A stretch of 6,499 bases of DNA from Nitrospira sp. Lineage in GTDB: Bacteria > Nitrospirota > Nitrospiria > Nitrospirales > Nitrospiraceae. Where the stretch lies: assembly GCA_016873525.1 (NCBI GenBank), contig VGXD01000117.1:1-6499 (forward strand). Direction: 5' to 3'. The position numbers and the translations under genes are program-made. This document shows positions 1-5,046 of this stretch, piece after piece. The first letter of the stretch is position 1, and each line of letters starts with the position of its first letter. Below the pieces are notes generated by a model. The model searched no databases, was not told the DNA's origin, and worked only from the letters and a program-made list of their open reading frames with translations.

Positions 1-8
1 TGACTGGT

Positions 9-2576
9 TCAAAAGCTCACCCTCTTGTAGAAGACCTTCTTCGCCGCTTCCGCGGCCAGGACATAGACCAGCACGATCCCCCCCAAGACCAGCAAAAAGG
101 ACAGCGGCAGCGGGGCAAAACCGAAGACCCCGCTGATGGGCAGCGCCGGCACCAGCACCGTCAGCGCGGCAATCCCGACCGTGGCCAGGAGCAGATAAGT
201 TCCCGGCTTGCTCTGAAAGAGCGGACGCCGGCTGCGGATCACCAGCACGATCACCGAGGCCGACACCACCGATTCCAGAAACCAGCCGGTTCGAAATTGC
301 GCCGTCGTGGCCCGAAGCCCCAGCAGCAACACCCCGAACGTCAGGTAGTCGAACACCGAGCTGATCAGGCCGAACGTGAGCATGAACTTGCGGATAAAGG
401 CAATGTCCCAACGCCGGGGCCTGTCGATCAATTCATCGTCCACACGGTCGGTCGCAATCGTCATCTCGGGAATGTCCGTCAAAAAATTGGTGAGCAGGAT
501 CTGTTTCGGCAAGAGGGGCAGAAAGGACAAAAACAGGGAGGCCCCGGCCATGCTGAACATGTTGCCGAAATTGGCGCTCGTCGCCATGAAGACATACTTG
601 AGGGTGTTGGCGAAGGTCCGCCGCCCTTCGCGCACCCCCTGCACCAGGACCCCCAGGTCCTTTTCCAGCAGCACGATGTCCGCCGCTTCCTTGGCCACGT
701 CCACGGCGCGGTCCACCGAAATCCCGACATCGGCGGCGTGGAGCGCCGAGGCGTCGTTGATCCCATCGCCCAGGTAGCCGACGACATGGCCGGATTGCTG
801 TAGAGACCGAATGATGCGCTCTTTTTGGTTGGGTTCGATTTCGGCAAAGACATCCACCTCGTTCACCCGTTTCGACAAGGCTTCGTCGCTCATGCTGCGC
901 AGCTCGCCCCCCGTGAGCAGCCGGTGATCGACCAGCTCCACCCCCTGGCCGACATGGGCCGCCACGAGGCGGTTGTCCCCGGTAATGATCTTCAGCGACA
1001 CGCCCAGACGCTTCAGGCTCTGGACGGTGGCCGCCGCGCCGGCCTTGGGCGGATCCGAGAAGACCAGAAACCCGACAAACGTCATGTCCGCTTCGTGGTC
1101 TTTGCCGATGCGGGTGATCGGCCCGACATCCCGACAGGCAATTCCCAGCGTGCGAAACCCCTCACGACCGAACCGCTCCAGTTGTTGCTGAATCCGCTCC
1201 CGCACCGAGTCCATCGCAACCAGGGTCCCATCGGCCTCGGCGGTGGTGCAGACCTCCAGCACGTTCGGCAAGGCCCCCTTCGTGATCAACCGGTGCCCGG
1301 CCTGAGGCGGCCCGCCTGTGGCGACCAGGATGGACAAGCGCTTGCGGACGAAATCGTAGGGCTCCTCGTCCAGTTTGCGATAGCCGGCCAGGTTGAAGGC
1401 GCGATGCGCCCGGATGGCCTCGTCGATGGGGTTTGTAAACCCCGTCTCGAACGACGCGTTGAGAGCGGCCTGGAACAGGACGCGCTCGCTGGCCGCGCCG
1501 GCCACGTCGAGAGCGGCCTGCAACCGCACGATCCCCTCCGTCAGAGTGCCGGTTTTGTCGGCACAGAGGACATCCATGCTGCCGAAGTTTTCGATCGAGG
1601 CGAGCCGTTTGACGATGACTTTCTGGCCGGCCATCTGTTTCGCCCCGTGGGCCAGGTTGATGCTGATGATCGCCGGAAGCAATTGCGGGGTCAGCCCCAC
1701 CGCCAGCGCCAGCGAAAAAAGAAAGGAGTCCAGCACCGGCCGCGCCAAATACACGTTGATCGCAAAAATCGCGATCACCAAGACCAGGGTCACCTCCAGG
1801 AGGAGGTAGCCGAATCGCCTGACGCCCCGTTCGAACTCCGTTTCCGGCGGCCTGAGCTTCAACCGCTGGGAGACCTTCCCGAATTCCGTCTCCGTGCCCG
1901 TGCGCACGACCGCCGCCGTGGCGCTGCCGCTGACCACGTGGGTGCCCATGAAGAGGCTGTTCGTCCGCTGCGCGAGCGGCGTCTCCGCCGCCAGGACCCC
2001 GACCGATTTTTCGACGGGGTAGGTTTCGCCCGTCAAGGCGGCCTCATCGACGAAGAGGTCCCGGGATTCCAGGATCAGGCAGTCTCCGGGAATGCTGCCG
2101 CCGGCCGAGAGGACGAGGATGTCGCCGGGGACGATCGCTTCGGCCGGGATTTCGCAGGAACGCTCCCCGCGCAAGACCTCCGCTTTGATTTGCACGATCG
2201 CCAGCAGCTTGCGCACCGCTTCGGCCGCGCCGCGCTCCTGCCAGAATCCCAGCAGGGCGCTGACGAAGATGATCGTGAGGATGATCAGGGCGTCGGCGGG
2301 GCCGCTCAGGAAGAACGACAAGCCCGCGGCAAACACGAGGATGAGGATGATCGGGCTCTGAAATTGCGCGAGCAGCAGGGGCCAGGCTTGCGTGTTCGTT
2401 CCCGCTTTCAGCCGGAAGGCGCCGCCTTGCGCGAGGCGACGCCGGGCTTCCTCACCCGTCAACCCCTTGGCCGTCGTGTGCAAGCCCTGCAGCAATGCCT
2501 CGGCAGGCAGGCTCCAAAACGCCGAAGGGCCTGGGCTCATGTTCGATGAAACCGCCGGCTTGGCACGCATGGTCAC
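9..2576 (-). CDS. mgtA: MgtA/MgtB-type (P3B) P-type cation-transporting ATPase, probably Mg2+ importer
   Basis: An integral inner-membrane pump that couples ATP hydrolysis to cation movement through a phospho-aspartate intermediate. It is 855 residues counted from the GTG at 2576. In order: a short cytoplasmic N-terminal region with a cation-ATPase N-domain pattern (about 20-65); M1-M2 (about 70-111); the actuator domain with TGET at 182-185; M3-M4 (about 254-306), with TPQLLP at 296-301; the phosphorylation site DKTGT at 340-344 (Asp340); a nucleotide-binding domain with KGA at 433-435; hinge motifs TGDN at 532-535 and GDGIND at 603-608; then six more membrane spans (about 660-842). All catalytic motifs are intact and the length is near the family norm (about 850-900). 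The stretch after M4, QKVIVKRL then ENFGSMDVLCADKTGT, is typical of MgtA/MgtB. The M4 motif has Gln where characterised MgtA has Glu (PEMLP), and M6 also differs, so Mg2+ specificity is inferred. The start is uncertain: neither the GTG nor the ATG two codons later (2570) has a clear Shine-Dalgarno. Confidence 0.93.
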   Translation of the reverse strand: MTMRAKPAVSSNMSPGPSAFWSLPAEALLQGLHTTAKGLTGEEARRRLAQGGAFRLKAGTNTQAWPLLLAQFQSPIILILVFAAGLSFFLSGPADALIILTIIFVSALLGFWQERGAAEAVRKLLAIVQIKAEVLRGERSCEIPAEAIVPGDILVLSAGGSIPGDCLILESRDLFVDEAALTGETYPVEKSVGVLAAETPLAQRTNSLFMGTHVVSGSATAAVVRTGTETEFGKVSQRLKLRPPETEFERGVRRFGYLLLEVTLVLVIAIFAINVYLARPVLDSFLFSLALAVGLTPQLLPAIISINLAHGAKQMAGQKVIVKRLASIENFGSMDVLCADKTGTLTEGIVRLQAALDVAGAASERVLFQAALNASFETGFTNPIDEAIRAHRAFNLAGYRKLDEEPYDFVRKRLSILVATGGPPQAGHRLITKGALPNVLEVCTTAEADGTLVAMDSVRERIQQQLERFGREGFRTLGIACRDVGPITRIGKDHEADMTFVGFLVFSDPPKAGAAATVQSLKRLGVSLKIITGDNRLVAAHVGQGVELVDHRLLTGGELRSMSDEALSKRVNEVDVFAEIEPNQKERIIRSLQQSGHVVGYLGDGINDASALHAADVGISVDRAVDVAKEAADIVLLEKDLGVLVQGVREGRRTFANTLKYVFMATSANFGNMFSMAGASLFLSFLPLLPKQILLTNFLTDIPEMTIATDRVDDELIDRPRRWDIAFIRKFMLTFGLISSVFDYLTFGVLLLGLRATTAQFRTGWFLESVVSASVIVLVIRSRRPLFQSKPGTYLLLATVGIAALTVLVPALPISGVFGFAPLPLSFLLVLGGIVLVYVLAAEAAKKVFYKRVSF

Positions 2577-2620
2577 ACGCCGTCAGACCGACGACCCGAG
2601 GAACGGATTCGGCGCACCTG

Positions 2621-2640
2621 GGCCATCAGCCTCTTCAGTG
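2621..2640 (-). repeat. Repeat word overlapping the small ORF stop, shared with the intergenic hairpin
   Basis: On the minus strand this stretch contains ACTGAAGAG joined directly to GCTGATGGCC. The same two blocks occur on the plus strand at 2967-2975 and 2982-2991, separated there by six bases. The TGA stop of the 31-residue ORF (2635-2637) lies inside the first block. The remaining gap to the pump start (2577-2620) shows no Shine-Dalgarno and no obvious hairpin. Confidence 0.6.
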
Positions 2641-2730
2641 GCATTCCGTCGGGCAGAAGAAGACGAGATAGACAAAAACGGCAAGACCGAGCACCACTGC
2701 CCCCAGCAACAGCCACGTTCCCCTCGTCAT
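2635..2730 (-). CDS. 31-residue single-span membrane protein upstream of the MgtA-like pump
   Basis: Not a recognised family. The reading frame encodes 31 residues. MTRGTW is followed by a hydrophobic span of about 19 residues (7-25) and ends in CPTECH. Arg3 before the span suggests an N-in topology, placing the tail (Cys26, Cys30, His31) on the outer face, where it could bind metal or form a disulfide; this is inference. The ATG at 2728-2730 was chosen because a purine-rich Shine-Dalgarno tract (2733-2745) lies just upstream. The frame could open at a TTG at 2853, but that adds an implausible 41-residue extension running through a tandem repeat. It lies 58 bases before the pump gene on the same strand and is probably co-transcribed. 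E. coli MgtS (31 aa) and Salmonella MgtR (30 aa) are similarly small membrane proteins that affect MgtA or MgtC stability, so a modulatory role is possible. No sequence homology to them is claimed. Its stop codon lies in a repeat word. Confidence 0.6.
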   Translation of the reverse strand: MTRGTWLLLGAVVLGLAVFVYLVFFCPTECH

Positions 2731-2732
2731 GG

Positions 2733-2745
2733 TCCCCTTCCCTTC
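2733..2745 (-). promoter_or_regulatory. Ribosome binding site of the 31-residue membrane protein
   Basis: Read on the minus strand the tract is GAAGGGAAGGGGA followed by CC and the ATG. AAGGGA sits 8 bases from the start codon. This site decides the short start over the upstream TTG and is the main support for the small gene being translated. Confidence 0.55.
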
Positions 2746-2816
2746 GACAAAGCCCCGCCCGTTAGACCTGATGCAACAGGACAGAGTGAGCAAGAGCGGT
2801 GCCACCCGGAAACGCT

Positions 2817-2844
2817 GAACAGTGAACGATGAATGATGAACGCC
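2817..2844 (+). repeat. Four degenerate 7-base tandem units (GAAYGAT-like)
   Basis: GAA recurs at 2817, 2824, 2831 and 2838, exactly 7 bases apart. The units are GAACAGT, GAACGAT, GAATGAT and GAACGCC at those positions. The array lies in the presumed leader or promoter region of the minus-strand unit, upstream of the 31-residue ORF. Confidence 0.7.
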
Positions 2845-2857
2845 CTGGCTCAAATTT

Positions 2858-2878
2858 TCACATTTAGCGTTCCTCCTT
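2858..2878 (-). promoter_or_regulatory. Strong Shine-Dalgarno followed by an ATG-TGA start-stop
   Basis: On the minus strand AAGGAGG (2872-2878) stands 8 bases before an ATG (2861-2863), and the next in-frame codon is TGA (2858-2860). A GTG overlapping the ATG would give only Met-Lys-Ile before a TGA at 2850-2852. No longer frame starts at proper spacing. It is either a minimal leader ORF that holds a ribosome in the 5' region of the pump transcript, or the remains of a lost gene. The Shine-Dalgarno is visible in sequence; any regulatory role is inference. Confidence 0.35.
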
Positions 2879-2907
2879 CATCCTTCCGCATTGATAAGCC
2901 GATTATT

Positions 2908-2924
2908 TGTAGCCTTCCGCTACA
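2908..2924. repeat. Small perfect hairpin, 6-bp stem and 5-base loop
   Basis: TGTAGC and GCTACA flank a CTTCC loop. Neither strand has a T-run directly after the stem, so it does not look like an intrinsic terminator. It lies in the divergent intergenic region upstream of the minus-strand unit and could be a leader RNA hairpin or a protein-binding palindrome. Confidence 0.45.
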
Positions 2925-2969
2925 GAGAGCAACAACGAGACTGTAGCAGGACTCCCCCCTGTGAAGACT

Positions 2970-3050
2970 GAAGAGCCGATGGCTGATGGCCTATGGCGAA
3001 CACACGATAGGAAATTCCTAAAACTATCAGCCATTCGCCATACGCTCTTC
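2970..3050. repeat. 81-base imperfect inverted repeat built of 7-base units
   Basis: Positions 2970-2996 and 3024-3050 are 27-base arms that are complementary without gaps at 20 of 27 positions, enclosing a 27-base centre. The outer six bases (GAAGAG / CTCTTC) match perfectly. Each arm carries 7-base units: GGCTGAT, GGCCTAT and GGCGAAC from 2981, and ATCAGCC, ATTCGCC and ATACGCT from 3026. The centre holds a near-perfect palindrome (TAGGAAATTCCTA, 3008-3020) flanked by GATAG (3006-3010) and CTATC (3024-3028), so an alternative inner hairpin is possible. There is no T-run after either arm, which argues against a terminator. It may be a dispersed intergenic repeat of the genome; that cannot be tested from one window. 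Confidence 0.65.
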
Positions 3051-3096
3051 GCCCTTCTCCTCGGTGGCACCACCCTTGCTCAGTGCTTTATGTGCC

Positions 3097-3243
3097 TTGA
3101 CGGATTGCGCAAGATTGACGATTACGGAAGAATTGATAATTGTTGAATTGATTCATTGACGATTATAGGATTCGTCAATTCCGGCTCAATCATGGCAATC
3201 ACTCAATCCCGGCGATCAAGGATTCCCGGCAATCGTCAATTCC
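3097..3243. repeat. AT-rich cluster of ATTGACGATT words in both orientations
   Basis: ATTGACGATT occurs at 3114-3123 and 3155-3164, and its exact reverse complement AATCGTCAAT at 3231-3240. TCGTCAATTCC is repeated at 3172-3182 and 3233-3243, and TCCCGGCRATC at 3207-3217 and 3224-3234. TTGACGGATTGC (3097-3108) recurs exactly after the second Usp gene (4707-4718). The tract is much richer in A and T than the flanking genes and ends 15 bases before the first Usp start, so it probably overlaps that gene's promoter or untranslated leader. Confidence 0.65.
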
Positions 3244-3258
3244 TAGTTTGGAGGCCCT

Positions 3259-3774
3259 ATGGCTGAGGTGCTCTTTCCGAAAATTCTTGTGCCGGTGGAT
3301 TTTTCCCCCTGTTCAGAGGAAGCCTTCCGGGTGGCTCTGTCGCTGGCGCGTCTCAACCAATCGGAGGTGTTGCTGCTCCATGTGATCGACACCAAGAGCC
3401 TGCAAACCCTCAACCATCTCGGGCTGGCCTTGCCGTCCGAAGAAGCCAAGCAAAAAAAGCGGCTCAGTCACCAGGCGCGACTGAACGCCAGACGCCTGCT
3501 CGATTCCGATGCGGCCAAGGGACTGTCCGTCAGACGGCTCCTCGCGGAGGGCGCCCCCTTCGTGGAAATCGCCAGGACGGCGCGGGCGGAGAAAGTAAAC
3601 TTGGTCGTGATCGGCAGTTACGGAGGCCAGGCCGGCCACGTGGAGAAAATCTTTTTCGGCAGCACCGCCGAGAAGGTGGTGCGCACCGCCGGCTGTCCGG
3701 TCCTCTGCGTGCCGATGCCCCCCAAGATGCCGCCTCAACGCCGGACCGCGGCAAAATCAGAGGCCGCACGATGA
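3259..3774 (+). CDS. Universal stress protein, single UspA domain
   Basis: A soluble cytoplasmic Usp protein of 171 residues. The Usp fold is visible as strand-1 KILVPVDFS (8-16) with the conserved Asp14, the LLLHVID strand (38-44), VNLVVIGS (113-120) and the C-terminal GSTAEKVV and PVLCVP segments (134-152). The nucleotide-binding glycine motif reads GSYG at 119-122 and GST at 134-136, with 11 residues between the glycines rather than the usual 9. This two-residue insertion leaves ATP binding uncertain. A basic, proline-rich tail (153-171) extends past the domain. GGAGG at 3250-3254 lies 4 bases before the ATG, a short but usable spacing. It heads a unit with the next Usp gene, overlapping it by ATGA, so the two are very likely translationally coupled. 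Usp proteins act in stress survival, often by binding ATP; the specific role here is unknown. Confidence 0.9.
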   Translation: MAEVLFPKILVPVDFSPCSEEAFRVALSLARLNQSEVLLLHVIDTKSLQTLNHLGLALPSEEAKQKKRLSHQARLNARRLLDSDAAKGLSVRRLLAEGAPFVEIARTARAEKVNLVVIGSYGGQAGHVEKIFFGSTAEKVVRTAGCPVLCVPMPPKMPPQRRTAAKSEAAR

Positions 3775-4703
3775 CGCCCCTGGTCAAACGGCTCCTCTTC
3801 GCGACGGATTTCTCCGACTGCGCAGCCAGGGCCGAGGACTATGCCGTGCTCCTTGCCGAGGCCTGCGGAGCCGGCCTGGACATCCTCCACGTATTGGAAT
3901 TTCAGACGGGGATGGACCCGGAATATCCCGTGAACCAGCTCTACCTGGAGCAATTGAGGAAACAAGCGGCCGGCGAGATCGACGTCGCCGTCAACCGCAT
4001 CTCCAAGAAAGTGGCCAAGGTCACCGCGCGGCAGGTGCTCGGCATCCCCAGCCAATGCATCAACGAGATAGCCAAGGAGACGGACGCGGACCTGGTCGTG
4101 CTCGGCACCCGTGGACGAACCGGACTGGAACACATCCTCTTGGGCAGCACGGCGGAGCGGGTCATTGCCGGCGCGCCCTGCCCGGTCCTGACCGTCAGAC
4201 TGGCGCGGGGCACAACCCTGACGGCCGCAAGGCAAGGCGCCGCCCCCGCCATCCGGCGCATCCTGGCGCCGGTGGACTTTTCCGACTGCTCCCTGGAATC
4301 ATTGGAATATGCCGCGCACATGGCCGCCCAGTTCGGCGCCGCCATCACGATCTTCCACGTCATGGAGCCGGTTTCCTATAGTTTGGACTTCACGCTGACC
4401 CATGCGGGGGAAACCCGCGCCAACCGCGAACGGCTGGAATCGCGGCTTACGGAACTGGCCGCGCCCCTGAAACGGAACGGGCTGAATGCGGATGTTGCCT
4501 TGCGCGGCGGGGTGCCGGCCGATTCGATCCTGGACCAGGAACGCGAACAGGCTTATGATGTACTCGTCATGGGCACGCATGGCCGCCGCGGGGTCTCGCA
4601 CTTGGTCAGCGGCAGTGTGGCGGAAGCGGTCCTGCGCCGAGCCGCCGGACCTGTCTTGACGGTCAAGAGTCCGAAATTCCGCGCCGCGCACCGGCCGAAT
4701 TGA
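3771..4703 (+). CDS. Tandem universal stress protein with two UspA domains
   Basis: A 310-residue soluble protein made of two Usp domains, about 5-144 and 161-299, the usual size of tandem Usp proteins. Domain 1 has Asp13 in the first strand and a canonical ATP-type motif: GTRG (112-115), nine residues, GST (125-127). Domain 2 has LAPVDFSDC (165-173) with Asp169 and GTHG (268-271), nine residues, GS (281-282). Both halves therefore look competent to bind nucleotide and could form an intramolecular dimer like that of single-domain Usps. The ATG overlaps the upstream usp stop as ATGA, with AGAGG at 3759-3763 as the ribosome site seven bases away. The TGA stop (4701-4703) lies within an ATTGACG repeat word, so the last residues may have been set by the repeat. 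The function is a general stress role known from the family; partner and trigger are not visible. Confidence 0.93.
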   Translation: MTPLVKRLLFATDFSDCAARAEDYAVLLAEACGAGLDILHVLEFQTGMDPEYPVNQLYLEQLRKQAAGEIDVAVNRISKKVAKVTARQVLGIPSQCINEIAKETDADLVVLGTRGRTGLEHILLGSTAERVIAGAPCPVLTVRLARGTTLTAARQGAAPAIRRILAPVDFSDCSLESLEYAAHMAAQFGAAITIFHVMEPVSYSLDFTLTHAGETRANRERLESRLTELAAPLKRNGLNADVALRGGVPADSILDQEREQAYDVLVMGTHGRRGVSHLVSGSVAEAVLRRAAGPVLTVKSPKFRAAHRPN

Positions 4704-4718
4704 CGATTGACGGATTGC
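4699..4718 (+). repeat. Two ATTGACG 7-base units overlapping the tandem Usp stop codon
   Basis: ATTGACG occurs at 4699-4705 and again at 4706-4712, followed by GATTGC. The TGA of the first unit is the stop codon of the upstream gene. Both ATTGACGATT (4699-4708) and TTGACGGATTGC (4707-4718) also occur in the divergent intergenic region around 3097-3164. Confidence 0.65.
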
Positions 4719-4722
4719 ATCA

Positions 4723-4777
4723 TGGTGGATTGGCCGATTCTCCCCCTCCACCAATCATCCATCAATCACCAATTTTT
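4723..4777 (+). terminator. Possible weak terminator after the Usp genes
   Basis: TGGTGGATTG (4723-4732) can pair with CAATCACCA (4763-4771), leaving one bulged G and a 30-base loop, and the second arm is followed by ATTTTT (4772-4777). A competing pairing is ATGGTGGATTGG (4722-4733) with CCAATCATCCAT (4751-4762). The stem is short and the loop long, so at best it is a leaky terminator and the DUF2934 gene could be reached by read-through. Confidence 0.25.
4751..4771 (+). repeat. Three degenerate 7-base units in the gap before the DUF2934 gene
   Basis: The units CCAATCA (4751), TCCATCA (4758) and ATCACCA (4765) are in 7-base register. With the ATTGACG pair just upstream they fill much of this gap of about 90 bases, leaving little room for a conventional promoter. 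Confidence 0.45.
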
Positions 4778-4791
4778 GAGAAAGGAACGCC

Positions 4792-5046
4792 ATGGCCACC
4801 AAGAATCCCAAACCCGCCAAGACGTCAGCCGCAACGCCCTCCCGATCCCAGCCGAAAATCGCAAAGGCGGCCACGCCTGCGAAGTCCTCAAGCCCCGGCG
4901 AGTTGTCCGACGACATGTGGGAACAGATTGCCAAGAAGGCCTATGAACTGTGGGAACAGCGCGGACGCCGCGAGGGTCAGGACATGCAGAACTGGCTGGA
5001 TGCGGAGGCGATCGTGATGGACGAGACCCATGAAGCCCGCGAATGA
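4792..5046 (+). CDS. DUF2934 family small protein
   Basis: An 84-residue protein of unknown function. Residues 1-36 are a low-complexity tail rich in Lys, Ala, Pro and Ser, resembling histone-like or nucleic-acid-binding tails. Residues about 40-76 match the DUF2934 pattern: an IAKKAYELWEQRGRREG segment (46-62), then the DMQNWLDAEA helix (64-73) with the characteristic Trp and acidic end. DUF2934 proteins are common in soil, plant-associated and Nitrospira-type bacteria, and no biochemical role is established. AAGGA at 4782-4786 sits 5 bases before the ATG. Its 3' end overlaps the next gene's upstream candidate start by 17 bases, so the two are probably co-translated. Confidence 0.88.
   Translation: MATKNPKPAKTSAATPSRSQPKIAKAATPAKSSSPGELSDDMWEQIAKKAYELWEQRGRREGQDMQNWLDAEAIVMDETHEARE

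Larger units (their letters stand above)
2854..3258. other. Divergent intergenic region without a convincing gene
   Basis: This gap lies between the minus-strand pump unit and the plus-strand Usp unit and must hold the promoters of both, unless a distant one is used. It contains the start-stop site, two hairpins and the AT-rich repeat cluster listed separately. No strong sigma-70 promoter stands out. GATAAT at 3135-3140 is a good -10 match, but the nearest TTGACG (3115-3120) is only 14 bases away, shorter than usual. A 61-codon frame at 2961-3146 runs through the repeats and is not considered a gene. Confidence 0.6.

Noticed and set aside
825..2549. A 574-codon open frame on the plus strand opposite the pump gene
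   Set aside because: It is antisense to a clearly real P-type ATPase, has a low-complexity, Arg/Gln/His-rich composition and no recognisable domain, and is expected where third positions of the true gene are G or C.
2731..2853. N-terminal extension of the 31-residue ORF to 72 residues from a TTG at 2853
   Set aside because: The AAGGAGG upstream is about 18 bases from the TTG, too far, and the extension is partly encoded by a 7-base tandem repeat. The internal ATG has its own ribosome site and starts right at a typical small membrane protein.
2908..2924. Intrinsic terminator at the 6-bp hairpin
   Set aside because: No T-run follows the stem on either strand.
2731..2960. Mg2+-sensing riboswitch (M-box type) in the pump leader
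   Set aside because: No multi-helix conserved core was recognised; only a 6-bp hairpin (2908-2924), a start-stop site and short repeats are visible. A covariance-model search would be the decisive test.
2961..3146. A 61-codon plus-strand frame in the intergenic region
   Set aside because: It runs through the 81-base inverted repeat and the AT-rich repeat cluster, has no good ribosome site and no family resemblance.
2817..3243. CRISPR array
   Set aside because: The repeats are 7-12 bases, degenerate, tandem or irregularly spaced, and there are no uniform spacers or cas genes.
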